DNA of 64,000 bases. Source: Lichenostomus cassidix (lineage: Eukaryota; Chordata; Aves; Passeriformes; Meliphagidae). The notes beneath the pieces are model-generated. The model made no database searches. It was not told the DNA's origin and saw nothing but the letters and a program-made list of their open reading frames with translations. The stretch is taken from positions 48,755,850 to 48,819,849 of the forward strand of contig CM039183.1 in NCBI GenBank assembly GCA_008360975.2, read 5' to 3'. This document shows, piece by piece, positions 47,043-61,759 of this stretch. The translations under genes were made by a program, and so were the position numbers. Every line of letters starts with the position of its first letter. Within the stretch, counting starts at the first letter, position 1.

Positions 47043-49320
47043 TGTGTCCATGCTCTGAGAAACAGCACAGTAGGGGCATTGTAGCCTGTTTGGCCATGAA
47101 TCTGCAACTTCTCTGGTGTCTAATAAGGCCTTTCCTGCAGCTGGAAGAGTCCCTATGTGTATATGTGTATATGCCCATGTCTCTCCCTTTTTTCAAATTT
47201 CTGTTGAGTAGCAAGGGTAGAGCTTGCACAGCAGCTTTCCTTCCAGCAGGAGCTAAAATCTCTTTTTTCTTCTACCTCTGTTTTTTTTTTAATTTATTTT
47301 CATGATATTTGTAAGAATTTACATGGAATTAAAGTTGTCCAATTAATTTGCAAGGTATTGGAAGGGAGGATGACCTCTCATGCAGAAGTACACATGGGAA
47401 GGGGTCACTCGTGTGCACATACCCAAGCACTCCCCCTCAAATGGAAATGAGACTATAAACATGTTTTGTCTGTAATCTGTGTTTGCAGCTATTGCAAAAT
47501 TTTAAAGATTAAAAACTAAAAAAACCCAAACACAAACATATGGGCAAAAATGCAGTAGTTTGGGGTTTTTTGCTGATTCCAGGTTAAGTAGGAAAACTAG
47601 AAATCAGCACTAATACAAAAAATAAACATCCATTTAACCTTTTGTTTTTGTTGTTGCTGTTCTGCTCATCTGGCATAAATTAAAAAAAATAATAATAAAT
47701 CTTTTGGGGGCTGTGATTGTTTCAACCTGCCAGTAACCCCCTTGAGTTCATCAGAGCAAAAGACAGTGAAAGGCTCTTTATTGTCCAGCAGGCACGTACA
47801 CATGTTGCAAGTGAAGTTCCATCTGGTCACAACATCGTGGATCATCTGGGTAACAGCCAGGCTTCATTTGCTTCATGTCCTGGACAGCATGGAGGCAGAC
47901 GAATAGGAATATTTAAATGGCTGACCAACCGCAACCAAGTTTGCCCCTGAGAATTTGTCTAATAATGGCTGCTCACTGTGGAGCTCTGCAAGTTGTTTTC
48001 TGTTTTAAATGACTCAAGCTGGGCTCCGTGGAATGATTTAGCCTTTTTATTAGGTGCCAACAATTTACTGGAGACACGTGCTGGCTCTGACCTTGGAATA
48101 TCTGGAGGTGGATGTTGACTGTGCCTAAAATTCTTCCTGAAATCTGTTTGTAAGTGAAAACCTGAAGAAACATGGACTGTGTAGCACAGCTGACGGAGCA
48201 GATGCATGGGGTGTGTTTCACATCTATGCAGAGGGCACCTAAAGCTCAGCCATATCAGAATTTTCCAGGCCTTTGAAATTCATCTCAGTTTCACACAAGG
48301 GCAAAACACAGAGAATGCTGATGCACCACTTTGTCCTGCTTAACCCATGATGTGAGCACCCCTCAGAAAGAGTTTTGGTGGCCAGCACTGCCATCCTGAT
48401 GGCAGTGGTGGATGGCTAAGGACCCCCAGGGTCATTCTCCCTCTGTCTCCAGAGCTTCCCCAGCTCCCCAGTTGGGAAGGGGAGCTCACAGCTGGCTGTG
48501 ATGTCCTGCTGCCAGATGTATGTTCCCCTTGGAAAACTCTGTTCTGCAGGTCTGGATGCAAGTGCTGGGCTATGAAAAGGTTGCAGACAGTTGCCTATCA
48601 CGAACACCTGCAGCTTCAATTGCAAATGTTGATAGAGGCAGTGCTTGCTGGGTGTGTAATACCCTTCACCTGGGGCTAGGAGGGCATATAAATCCCAGCA
48701 TGCTGTTTGAGCAGTAATGACTGCTTCCAAAAATTCATTCTGTCTATGAGTACATGCCTGGCAGTGCCCAAAGAAGCCTTTTAAAGCATGGAAAAATCTT
48801 TTGAAGTTCTGTAGTTTGCTCTCTGCTTGTTTATCATTACAAACTTATTCATAAATGATATGGAGAAGTACCTGAATTTACCTTCAGAAGTGGCTGTGAA
48901 AGGTATTTCTTTCTGCTTTAAAATGTGGGGATTCTCTATAAAGATGTCATTCCTGTAAGATCCTGGAGTAATAATTATCCAGGAGAAAATGGCTTAGATA
49001 CCACCTTGACATCAATCAGGATGGGGCAGTTTCTTTCAGAAGAAAGTATCTAGATGAATTACAGGGGCAAATTCTATGACGATTTGCAGTTGGTTGTTGT
49101 AGAGGCCATAGAGTATTTAGGGGATTTCAGGCAGCCCATAGCTTGGCATACTTGTGCTTGCCCCTCCCACAGCCAGTCCTGGTGTACCATCTCAACAGAC
49201 AAAGATGTGCTTAAGAGTTTACAGAATTATATTTCAGAACGTTTTTGTCTGTGTATCTCTCTACACATAACCTGAATCTAAGGACTCAGACGCAGGTGTG
49301 TGGGTAAACATAAACTTCAG
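47043..49320. other. Gene-poor DNA, no feature recognised
   Basis: Contains T-rich and A-rich runs (near 47281 and 47690). No exon or dispersed repeat was recognised. Confidence 0.45.
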
Positions 49321-49329
49321 ATCAGTAAG

Positions 49330-49620
49330 GGCAATAACTCCAGTGTCGCCACTGCCGGATAAAGCTGTGCGGGAGCTTAAGGAGGCATTAAAGTAAAGTT
49401 TGGTTCAAATCAAAGTGCCTCAAAGTATCCCTTCCTTTCTCGGGCACGGCAGTATCTCCCCAAATCCACTTGGAGTCGCTGTAACGCAGCGGCTGGGCCG
49501 GCGGCTGAGGCGGATGGTGGCTGCGGTCCTGCGCTCCATCCCTGCATCCCCCAGAGCGCTTCTGCGAGCAGCGGCACCGACCGCCCGGGTCCGAGCTGCT
49601 GATAAATAACTGACCCTGTT
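49330..49620. promoter_or_regulatory. Orphan CpG-rich patch
   Basis: About 290 nt with many CG dinucleotides (densest at 49480-49605: GCAGCGGCTGGGCCGGCGGC and similar), set in AT-rich DNA with no recognised gene nearby. It could be a promoter of an unannotated non-coding transcript, a distant enhancer or a retained piece of a mobile element. No coding meaning was found in either strand. Confidence 0.4.
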
Positions 49621-52600
49621 CTATTTGCCTTACATGATGTGCTTGAGTGTGGGGTTATGAAAGCAGACACTGGCAGAGTGCATTTTCCCCGATGTTTGAA
49701 TATCTTCATGTTTTGCAAAGTAGTGTAAAAGCAAAGTGTTAATTTGTTAGAAAAACAAGACAACTGTCTCATTACTGCCTGTGCACTGAGGTATGTGTAT
49801 ATATGAAGTGCACGGTCCCATCAAGGAGATGGGCTTGACCACACAATCCTGTTACTGTAGACGTGTGCTTCTGTGGAGTTGGAAGCTTTGGAAGAGACAG
49901 AGACATGACTGGAAAAGAACCCAGCTCTCTCAGTGTCAAATGAAGATTGCAAAAATGGACTGAGACTGACAGAGCACAGCTACTGAGAAAAGCATTGGCC
50001 TCAGGTTGTAAGCTATACACAGTGAATGGTGTATTTTACCTAAGTATTTTAATTTAAAACTTCCATCTTTTTTTTCCCACTACAGTTGTACTGTAAATCT
50101 CACAATGCAGCAAAGAATAGAAAGGATTAAAACACAAAACAGTGTACACTGTACACCAGTCTAAATTGAGACAAAGCATTTTTAGCATGCCCTTTAACAA
50201 GACAACATGCTATATAACAAGTCAACATTAAAATAAGTGATTTTCAATGGTGGTGTTGGGAGAGAGGTAAAAAAGCATTATAGCTGTAAGGAACAGTATT
50301 AAAAGTCTATTAAATTATTACCTTACAGTTATGGTCACTAATAATTACTTGAATGGACAGGAATCCATTTCAGTTTTATAAAAAAATCTTTGGTGAATTT
50401 CAGAGATGGGATGATTTTTCCTGGGCGGGAATAGCACAGCCATGTTTCTCATGAAATATTCTGCTCTGTCCCTTCTCCACATTTTCATTTGCAATCCAGA
50501 TATTTAGACCATGCCAAAATATCAAATTAGACATCTACGGTACCACCACTGCCATCGTTGCTATGTCACTTTTCTTTCTTGAGCATTCTTATTTTAAGGG
50601 TATCTTCCAAACAATATCCTAAGCGACCAGACAAATACATATTGAGTTTGTTTAGCAAAGGATCAAACCAGAATACAGAACTGATGCTGAGCAGACTGCA
50701 GTCGCAGGCTGCAATTCTCTGGGCAGTCCCAGAGAGGCTGTGGTAATTGGTATTTAACAGCATTCATCAGAAGGGTAAACATGGTGTAAAATGCTGAATA
50801 GGAAGGAAGCTGCAATGTTTAGCCTGCTATTGGTAAGGCATATTTTGAATCTAACTTAAAACGTACACATCAGCCCTTGTTATTATGAATAAAGAATATA
50901 CTCTACTTCTTCCTAAGAGTGATAAAATAATAATAGCTAAAAGTCATTTCACTCACCAAAAACAAAAGGCTTTTTGACAATAATCATTGCATAATTATAT
51001 CCTCACAAATATTTACTTTTTTGGATGAACATTATGTTATGTTTTGGAAAGATTCATTTATTTGAAATTGTTTTCAACACTAAAGTTTTAATGATCGTCA
51101 TAACACTGATCTTGTCAACAGAATATGCTGAAAGAAACCAGAGGATCCTATCTCAAATATTTCTATAGATGTGCTTACTTACCACAGAATAGGACACTGG
51201 TATTTTGCAGTGTTCCAAGGGTAGAACAGCCTGCAGTGTTGTGTGGGAGGACATCAAAATGGAGACTTTCATAGTGCCTGAAGGAATCTGAAAGCCTTTT
51301 CCATATAATTATTCAGGAAAAATGCTAGGTTTTGCTCCTGGCTGGATCAGATCTCAATCCATCTCTGGTAGATCTGAATCTTAACAATGCAAATAGCAAT
51401 ATTTAATTATATAATTTTTTCCTTCAGCTACTTACTTGATCTGAATTATGCTTTCCATCTGAAGCCTAATTTTTCTCTGCTGAGTGGCATAATTTCCACT
51501 ATCTGTATAATTAAAAATGAACAAATGCACACTGTAGTTTCCACTGTGGCAAATTACATAGTTAATTTTGATTCTTTAGCTTTGTTTCGTCTGCTCAATC
51601 CAGCCCCAGTTTGCATGCAATCCATTTTTACAGTAAGCCCTCTTCCTATGTATTATGTATGTGGAGGGTTTTTACAGTACATGTGAGTTTAGAATTTTGT
51701 GAATTCCATAAAGAGCCTGGAAGCAGAGGAGTTGAAGAATCTGAAATATTCCCAAGAAATACAGGTCCAGGCAAATGCAGACATTTTCAATGTAAGCATT
51801 TTCAAAATGAAGATAAACCCTTCAATAAACTTCCATAAATGTGCAGTCTCTTTTCTAAGAAATGCTGTTACAGTAACTATATGAGCTGCAATTTAGGATT
51901 GCATATACTATAAATGTGGTCATTTGGCTCTTTTTAGCAAGCAGTGACAGCTTAAAATTTTCCAAATTAACTGTATCACAGCATTTTTCAAGGTAATTGT
52001 TGCACTAATTTTTTATTTGCTAGATAGAAAGTACTCAGTGTTCAATAAAACACAACTGTAAGGAATTAATGAATGGGTGAATACTTTAAATTCACAAAAA
52101 CTTGCCTTTAACTTCAATAGGTCACATGTCCTTTCTGACATGGAAGTGAAGAGGGAGAGCAGCTACATTTTACCATATGCTGCTGATACTTACTGTGCCA
52201 TGAAGGATTTTTCCTCTAGTGCAAAACCTGGAGTTTAGTAGTTGGCAGTGAAACTGCTCTCAGTTTCAGGTAAATATGTTTAACTCATGTTTCTGTGGGA
52301 CTTTCTGGGTTAAACTGCTGACATTAATTTGACCTGAAAATTGCTAGAAGATTTTAAAGGACATTTGAGATGTTAGTAATTTATATAAAGGCAAACCAAT
52401 TGTCATTTACATTCTTAAGCGCTCCTCTCAGCAGAAACTTTCTGGAGCTTTTAAAGTAAAATATGCAACATCTGTGTAGGACATTGCCCTGGAGCACTTC
52501 TGGGGTGATTCCTGAGCTGCTCTGCAGTAATTAATGGGCTGCTCCACCCTCTTTGCAAGGAGAAAACCACCTCAGGTGAATCCTTCCTGGAAGCAGAAGG

Positions 52601-55600
52601 GGGATTAGTTAATTAAGAATTAGGAAGCATCTCAAAAGGGTAAGGACCCTGGTTTTGGCTTCTCATGGCCATACAAGAATGGAGCAGACTGAAATGCAGC
52701 TCAGGGAGCCCCAGGAAAGGGCAGGTTTGTGGATGCTCTTGGAGACATGGCACTGTGCAAGGCACTGCTGCCCTCAAACCCAATTTGTAAAATATTGTGG
52801 ATAAGGCTCATTTGTGTCTGAGATCTCACGGTGCTTCTCAGTGTTGAACCATTCAGAAAGAGCAAGTTGGACTTTAGGATGATGGAATGAAAGCGACCTG
52901 AACCCAATGAGGCACAGGGCATCCCCCATTTTGCTAGGGAATGTGCCCTTGTTCCTTAAGCTTTCAACATTGTAATTATTTCACTTTAGCTAGAGCTAAA
53001 CTTCAAAAAAAAAACTGGATACTTTACCAAGAGTCCAGTTTTGCAATATGCCTAAAGCCCTCCAGAAAGCAATTTGTCCTTTCAGTAAAGACAGATAAAT
53101 CTTCCCAAGACTTCAGTAATGTAAAGACTCTTCTCCTTGGAGGAGATTACACCTCCAGGGGTGTAATCCTGCATTAGATGGAGCCAAGGACAAAAATACC
53201 ATTCACCTCAACAGGAGTGGACTAAGCTTACCAAATGAAGATTTGGAGGTTGGTCTCCCAGGGACAAAATCACCACCACAAGCTGTGAGTTCCCTGGCAG
53301 TGGTGTGAACAGTCATATTTCTGACAGTGTAACATCAGGGAGAGCTTCTACCAAAAGACATGTAATTTGCTTTGAATGCCTTAACTTTATTCCTTGTAGA
53401 TTGGGAGCCCTCACAGGGAAAAAAATGAAAGAAAATGAGAAAAGCTAAAAAATTTAAAATTGCCTCTAACCGACAAATTAAATTTTTTAAGTGGTAATAA
53501 AGTATTTACAATTTCCAGATGAAAACTAACTTGTTAGATGTTGGAGTTTTTTAGTGTCTGCTTTATTTGCTTTTCAGGTTTTTTTTAAATTAGAATAATG
53601 TTCTTGATGGTATTATGTGAAAAGATGACTCCTGCAAAGATTTTCAGTTAAACAAAATCAGCAAAACTAATTTTCTACTAATCTATCTGAAGCAATTGAA
53701 GCAACAATATAGATAGTTTACGTGTGGTAGCTCAAATTATTTAAAGTGCTTAAAGTCCTGGACTTGTTACCTATACATAAAAATAATTAAGGAGACAAAA
53801 TTGTTAGTTCTTTTGCCATGTGACAAAACCAAAACTCATCAGACAAAGGCCCACTCATGATAGCATGAGCATGTTGCTCTGACCTTATTCGTGTATGTAT
53901 TGCCATGCATTACAAATGCTAGGCTGCCATGTAGAGTCAAAAACTCACATATGCACCATGAAGTCTGCATCCCTCTTCAGTCTCCAGCAGCCTTTCCTCT
54001 TGGTCTTCCCAAGCCAGCTTCCTCTCCCTCGCTCCACAGCCCTTCGTCCCAGCACTGCCAGCCGCTGTGATGTTAACGTCTCCCTTCCAATCCCTCACTC
54101 TACCCCCATGTGAGCATGGCAGAGCCTTGACTTCAAAATGAGGCAGGATTTTCTTGTCCACAAAGGTAGTGAAGAGAAGCTGGAAAAGTTGACTCCGAAG
54201 TTCTGCCCACCAAAAAACCTTCTAGATTTTTCAAAGACATTAAGTGAAGCTTAAAATCTTGCTCATTTTTTAAGCATTTGGAAACACTCATTATGGTTTG
54301 TTTTGGTTTATTTTGTGGTTTGGGGTCTTTTTGAAAGCATTAGTGTCCCAGGGTTCTTCATTATTTCCCTAAGATGCTGATGATGCAAGTGTTTGCTAAT
54401 AAGCTGTTGTTGTCTTTGCTTGAGATTAGTCCAACAGCTTTGTTCACATCTGCCTGATATCATAAACTCTTTCATTGCTTTCTGTTATTCACCAGTTCAA
54501 GAGGTGAGGCAGATCTTTTCAGTTCTATGTTATCCCTAAATATCTCACAGGCTAGTGCCTGCTTTTTCACCTGTAGATCCCAAAATTATTTTATGGAGTC
54601 CAAACTGTAACTTGATATAAATGAATACAAATGTCTGTCATTGTGGGGGGAGAGAGAAGGAAAAAACCCAACAGTGAAAATACCAGAGAATGGAGATTCA
54701 AAGTGCTGCAGATGACCTTTTTTGTTAGCACTGTAAGTATGACACCACAGTAACTTGCTGACCTCCTTATTTTATATATTTTCCTGTGAGTTTTTTGTGA
54801 TCAAACCTGGCAGAGACCAGCAGGCAAAGCAGTTGGTTTCAGTCTGGTCTTTTGGACAGGCTGGGCAAAGGCATCTGCCCAGGAAAGCACCCTTGGGAAG
54901 TTTTTTTAATCAGTCTGTAACTGCATAAAGAGAAAGCGCATTTCTGATAGTGCTAACAAATTGTAGTGCCACCACTGAACAATGATAGAACTGATGTCAG
55001 CAGCTCTGATGTTCAATGGCACAGAAGGCATGAAAAGACAGTTTTCAATACTTCCTCCTTCCCTAGTGATCTGAAAAGGTAGAAGAAAGAGAAGAGAGGA
55101 GTATTAGGATGGAAGTTTGTCCTGCAGGGAAAGGAAAAATCTTGACTTCCTATCAAAACCTCCAGAAGCTTGGGCTTTTTCTGCTTGATACCATTTCAAA
55201 TATTTTTGTAGTAGGGTAGGTTAAGCACTATTCCCATTTCATTGCCTGGGATGGGAGCTGTTAAGTAGCATGTCCCATGTAGCTGTGCACCGAGTGAGCT
55301 CTCACACTGAGCTAGGAGCAGATCCCATGGCAGGGGGATGACATCCCTAGAGGCTGGGACAAAGTGAGGGCGGGCTGAGTCATTCCCTGTCTCCTTATCC
55401 TCGCTGGTGGTGGCTCCTAGTCAGGTTCCTTTCAGACCTATTCATGAGCAGAAAACTGAGGGAAGGGCATGGGTAAAGTTATTTGCATTCCAACATTACA
55501 TTTAAAAGCCATAAATTACTGCAACTATAAACAATCTCTCTGCTGACAGCACAGCTCATAAAAATCTGGGTTTGCGTATGTGTTGCATTCGCATGTGTGT

Positions 55601-58600
55601 GCGCATATTCGGCCTTGTGGGATTTCTCCCTAGTTGTGACAACAGTATTTATTCTTCTGGACTCTGAATGCAAGGCCCAATGGAATGAAGATTTTTGCCT
55701 TTTTTTTCACATTTGACTTGGGCCTGGCTGAAAAGTATGGTTGTTACCACTGCCTTGAATTAAGTTTTGGCTTTAAATAGGGAGAAAAGGTTGTGAAGAC
55801 CTGGGCTAAAACCTAGACAAATGTCAAAAATGCTTTTGATCCTGTGATATTTACTGCAGCTAGAAGTTTGCACACTTCAAACTGCTGCTGAAAAGGAAAT
55901 AATCTTAGTCAGGGAGAAAAAGGAGGAGGAGGGCAAAGCCAGTGTGTTTGCTGTGTGTCCTCAATCTGACTACTGAGTGCTTGGGGATGGGATTTGCAAA
56001 GGAAAAGCTGCTCCATTTCGGCCCCAACTTAAAGATGTGAATGTGAGAGTGAACTGAGAGTGGTGATGATGTGAGGTCTGTATCTCTGCTCTGCAAAATC
56101 TGTTAGGTATGTATGATGGTGTCACAGCAATGCAGTGACCCTTCAGCCTCGTGGATTCCTGGTATCCAAGTATGCTTTTCAAAGTATGCTCAGGTCTCCA
56201 GTTTGATACATAATGGAAAGAATGAAATTCTGCCAGAAAAAATCAGGCTGTTTCATATCTATTTTATAGAAATATTCCCTTAGGTAAACATACAATAATA
56301 AACTGCCAGATTTTTCCCTTGTGGGATTTAATTCCTGGCATTGCTTCATCTTGTACTTGTAATGTCCTCAAGACAGCAGAGTCCTCAGTTTTTGTGCTTG
56401 GGAGATTTGAAGGTTTTGACCATCACAATCTATTTCTGCAGTAAGGAAGGAAAAAAATATGTCATCTGGTCATCTGTGTACATCAAGATGGGGCTGCTTT
56501 GGCTGAAGTGGTGTGACTGATGATTAGGGAAGAAGGAACGGTGCAGCCCACAATTTCATAACCAGATGGGGAAAGGCAAGAGTGCTCTAATCCAGCGGAG
56601 GCATTCATTGTGAGAACCACAGTCTAGAGATGGGGAGAATTAAGAGGTGAGGACAAAGGATGAGTGAGACAGGGAGAACATGTGCTGTCAGGGAAGTGCT
56701 GGAGAAGACTTTTTTTCTTTGCATTGGTCACTCTTTAAATGCAGGGCATCACCCTTCCCCTATGCTCTGGTCCCCTCTAAGGATGAGCAGGAACTGCAAA
56801 TGTCATCTCACAGGGTATTTGGAGATGTGCTTTTTTCCCTGGCTCTTGCTCTCATGTAGAGTCCCAGCAGCAACGTTTTTCAGGTCATTTTCCACACTTG
56901 TATTGGGCAACTAAACCTGGAGCAGGAGGCATGGCAGGATCATGGCTGCCTTTCATAGGACTAGTGCCATGTGCTGGAAACCTGCCAGCTTCTCTCCAGA
57001 GGAGGAGATACTGGCTGGCTGGGCCACCACCCTCACGAAGGCAGGGCTTTCCTTATACAGAGGCTATGCTGAGGCCCAGGTGACTTGCCCTATTAAGAGC
57101 TGAAATTTGGTCTGGATCAGCTCAGGGCAGTTTCAGTGCTACTAATACTGACAAAAAAGCCTCCCTCTGTTTGGTTTTGGGCTTGTTTGGGATACAGCAT
57201 GACAGGACCATGAGCCTGAACACTGGGCATCTCCAACTGCATGCTGCAGTTCATAGAGGATTTCCCCTTCATTTCCCTTCAGCCCTATGTGCTGGTGCTG
57301 GAGGAAAGCAGCAAAGTGAAAGTCAAGCAAAAGTAAGCTGGGCTTTTAGTCGGACATCTGTCTTTTGTATGACTGTGTAATTTTTCCTGGGCTGCTCTGT
57401 GGCTGTGCTGCTGCTCTTCGTATCTATCCACAAGATCAGACTGAGTCTCCAGCAGGGGTTATCAAGGTCTGATCTCCCACGCTGTGGATTAAAGAATGTA
57501 GTGTTGTGCGCACTGGCAGACAAGTGTCCCTACACAAATCTCTGGTGGAAGTGGATGGTGTCAAGGAGCATATGATGCTCTGGTGACTACTATGCTGAGT
57601 GGAAGGGACAGGTTTAAAACCTGAAAAATCAGAAGCAGGTCCTGGCCAGCCCTTTGCGGGCACTGAGGGGGAGAGAGCAGGCCCTATAGATCTCCATGAG
57701 AAGCGCCACTCGCTCGGCAGGGAGAGTGGAGCAGGCTATGCCTGCGGTTCACATCTCTTTGTCAATGGCATCCAGCCCCTGGCCTTGGGAACTGACTGGC
57801 GGCAGTTTGCAAATGTATGTGCTTGGCTGGGAGCCTGCAGTTCCCTTTGTCCCGGCGGCACAGGGGGGCTAATAGGGAAGCCGGAGCGTGTCATCCCTGA
57901 CTGCCAGAGCTTCCAAGCAGTAACATGACGGGCAACTTTTCAGACAATATCCAACATGAACATTCAAGGCTGAGCCTATTCTTCTTCTAGACACTGGTAC
58001 TGACTGATTCCACATGCTGTTTTCCAGACTCTGTTGCCGTAACAAGCTCCAGTCCTGAATATGGACCATCCTCCCAGTGAAAAGTCCCATTGAATTTGAA
58101 AGAGTAGAAACTGTTTGAGATCATTAAAAGTTGAATGTCTTTGAACATCGTGTATAATGCTGTAGATATAAAAAAGTAAAGTATTTGTACAGAGTTTCAT
58201 ATAACATACGCAAAACTATTAGTATTTGCTCCACTCTGCTGTGCACATTCTCGTGCTTCTTACACGCAATTTGCATGGATGTGTGTGCAATTAAACTGTG
58301 CTGTGCTGAACCTTTTCTTAAGACGAAGCAATTACAAGCTAGAGAGTGTTTGAGATGGGAATGATAATGGAGGAAACATGCTCCTTCTTTTCACTCATGT
58401 TAAAATCTGAATCGGGTGGCTGTAGAGAAAAATCTTTTGTGGCTTCCATTGATCTTCCAGCTTAAGGTAAGAAATTCTGGGTTTATGGAGGCTTGTTCTT
58501 TTGGGATTTGCTAATGGGCAAAGGCAATTAGTAGAGAGATCTTGTGCTTCCTAGATTTGTTTCTGGACTTCACTGCTTTCAAGTAATTAAGCTTCAGTGT

Positions 58601-58773
58601 CACCCTTGCCTGCTACTGTTACATCTCCTCTTTCAAACCATGTGCTGGTGGATCTCATGTCATGAAAGCAAGGCAAATAGAAACATTCATAAAGACATGG
58701 GTGGGCTAGGGACCTAGTGGATGAGCTGTAGGTTGACTTACATCTAATCTTCAGAAGACTGGCACAGTGGCTA
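49621..58773. other. Gene desert segment
   Basis: No exon, LTR or clear CR1 was recognised across about 9 kb. A GC-richer patch with a few CG pairs lies at 57640-57930. Open frames on either strand are short and lack familiar motifs. Confidence 0.45.
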
Positions 58774-58868
58774 CAGCTGACCTGATCCAGGGCTAGTGAT
58801 GGTCCTGTTTTTGAGCATGGGATTGGACAGCATGACCTCCAGGAATTCCTTCCAACCAGCATTCCTCC
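58774..58868 (+). mobile_element. CR1 LINE 3' end, short
   Basis: Reads AGCTGACCTGATCCAGGGC, then GATTGGACAGCATGACCTCC and TTCCTTCCAACCAGCATTCC. The order and wording match the last 100 nt of CR1. Confidence 0.75.
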
Positions 58869-61759
58869 AGTCCACATGTGAGCTGCCTACATTTGCAATA
58901 CAGTGCAATTTCCTTAAACCAGCTAGTACTTGTGAATAGCTTGGAAGTCCTGCTGAGTTTGATGCTTTCTTGCTGCTTCTTTCCTTATTGCCAAATGCTA
59001 AATGTAAAAGCATCCCAAACAATTTATAATGAAAAGACTCAGTCATCTGGGAGTGCTTTCTCCAGCACTGCCCCTCAGCCTCCTGAAAGGGCTCCAGTGG
59101 AGACCAGCCTGAACTTCTTCATTGCTTCCCTGGTAGAAAAGCTTCAGTCTCACACCCCTGTCTGCAAATGATGTCAGGTGGTTGTGAAAGACAGACGTTT
59201 TTCAGTACTGCAGTTACAGCTCCATTTTCTTCTGCCAGAAACACAGTAGCGGTAACATGTGATTTGCAAATCTGGCATACAGGCATCAGCCTGGTTGAAA
59301 ACAATCAACAGAAACCATTTCCGCGGTGCAAGTAAATATATTGACATGTGTTGACAATAAACTGATTTTGTGCACTTTTGGAAAGGCAGACAGCAGCTCG
59401 CATGTTTTAACTGCTTAGTTCCTCTAAAGCAGTATTCAGAAAAATATCTTTCATAGGCTATATTAGGCAGTTCATCTTCCATATCTCTGGAGCAGTCGCG
59501 ATGTCCTCTAATTACAAAAATATGATTTTTACAGAGTATTCATGCTGCACTGACCACGACAATAATATGTAAAAAGTACATATAAAACATATGTTTTAGG
59601 ATATGTGATGGAGTTAGGGCTGTTAAATAATTATTTTTATCCCATTACTTCCACATAAAATACATAAAAATATTAGCAAAGCTTTTGAAACCATTTGCTA
59701 TCTTTGTTGTGTCTCTAATGCATTTGTTCCTTGCTGAATGATTACATGGTATAAACATCTTTCTGCTATTGTCAATAATCAAGAAATATGGGACTTTGTA
59801 ATAACTGAGGCCCCAGTCCAGTGAGGCCCTAAATCTCATGTTTAATTATACTGCTCTTGCTTTGAGACAGGCTGGCGGGCAGGCAGGCACCACAGCATGG
59901 CACAGAATTCAGCTGGCAGCCCAGAAAGGTGGGAAGTGCCCATTGCACCCGGCTCTGCTGGCAGCCAGCAAGCCCCAGCAGGGCAGCCCTGGCAGCTGGG
60001 CTGAGCCACTTACCCTCAGGAGCCAGACACCCAAAGCCTGGCTCCTGGGACAGCCTGAGCTGCTGTGCAGAGCCATGCACCTCCCAAAACAGGATAGCCC
60101 TCCCAAAACAGGCGCAGCTGCAGGGGAGATGCCAGCATTGCCCTGAGTGCGTATGATGCCAGTGGGAGGTAAGCAAGGCTGGCATCAAAATAACTCTGAT
60201 TTCCACAGGGGTGTTTTCAGACTGCAACCTGGCAGCAGCCTGCTGAAGGGGAAGCTGCCTTGTTACAATCACAAAATGACCAGAAAAGAAAAAAAAGAAA
60301 AAAAACCAAAACAAAAGAAGGGGGGAAAAAAATCCAGCCTAGTACTTCTCATCACTAGATCTCAAACAGTCTGTCCAGTCAAATAGTCACCTCCGTGAAG
60401 GATTGTCTGACTTCCTTGAGAATCAAAGAGTTAGTGACCTGCCTGGCAGATTTAAGAAGCAAACTCTGAGAGGGTGGCTTGTGCTTGGATTTTGTGATAG
60501 AGATCCGAACAAAAAAAAGTCTGCTGGATCCTACCCAGGTCTCTGCTGGAGTTGCAGGAGCGGCTGTGGCCCTCCCAGGGGAAGTAGATCTTTGCTGCTC
60601 TAATTGCAAGCTCTTCCACCAGCATTCACCTGTCAGCACAAGGTTGTGCCAGCACATCTATATTAAGTGGAAATTGGAACAAGTCCCTAAAATGTCACCT
60701 CTCTACTGTAGGGATGCTGTGCTTGCATGCCTTCAGGTTCCCAGCTGCCAAGCTGGAGGGAGCATAATAGTGATATTTTTGTGGTGAAACTTCTGTTCTT
60801 TATGGACACAAAATTATTTTTAAACTAGCTGAAGCCTGGAATAAAGTTGGCTGGAAGGAGTCTTGATGTAGGTAAAATGACCTGCCACGACAATGGAGAG
60901 AAGTCCTGGATCTGAGACTCAGACTTCAAATATCCAGAATTTGGCTGTATCCCTCAGGTTCTGTGGATGTGAACATGTATTAAACTGATGGGAACAATTC
61001 TAAGGCTGGAACCAAAGTGCTCCAGCTCTGAGTTTGGGGAGTATTTGAAGATGAAGGGAGCAGACTGGGCATGTAGTCATGTATTATCTGAGACAGGGAG
61101 TCCCTTTGCAAACAGGCTGTGATCCTGTCTTCATAATGATCATGGCACTGTTTGCTTATAAGCAGATTTTCCAGAAAATCCCATTTTCTCCCTCCAGCTC
61201 TTACCAGGGTTCACAGCTTTGGATCTACATGAGACTTTTTTTTTATGACAGCCTGGGAGTTTCTTCCCTCTCCTCTGCTCCAAAGAATGCAAAAATTTCT
61301 TCACCAGAGGAAAACAGATTTATTCTATCTACTTTTACTCCTCTGTTCTAAAACTTTCTTTATAGCATGGACATTATAAACCTCTCAGTGAAAATCTCAC
61401 TTGCAAAAAGAAGTGCTCCTACGGCAGTCCTGCGCTGCAGCTGTTCCTGTCCAGGCACAGGGCTCCCCACGCAGTGGCTGCTGCACTTGAATGCACTTGC
61501 CGAGACAAAGACCTAACGTCAGCCTCCACTTTGGGAGTCAGGGATTTGGTGGCTGCTGTGTCAGAGAGACATGTGTTTAAATAAAAACAGTACTTTAAAC
61601 ACAAGCTTTTCACTCTGCACAAGTCCGGTGTAATGACAGTTTACAGCACTACTGAACAGAAGGAGAGTTTAGTGCTACCCTCATTGACACCTATAGAAGA
61701 TTTTTACCTCATCACCTAAATCAGTCAAATCTGCACCCATTGTAATTGTATTTACTCCT
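58869..61759. other. Gene-poor DNA with an A/G-rich tract
   Basis: No exon recognised. The open frame at 59829-60314 on the minus strand has no known domain. An A/G-rich low-complexity tract is at 60281-60332. Confidence 0.45.
60281..60332. repeat. A/G-rich low-complexity tract
   Basis: Poly-A runs broken by G and CC, including a G6 run at the right side. Confidence 0.8.

Noticed and set aside
59829..60314. Open frame of 161 codons on the minus strand
   Set aside because: Begins in a poly-T/poly-A tract, has no domain, and overlaps equally open frames on the other strand, as expected for GC-richer non-coding DNA.
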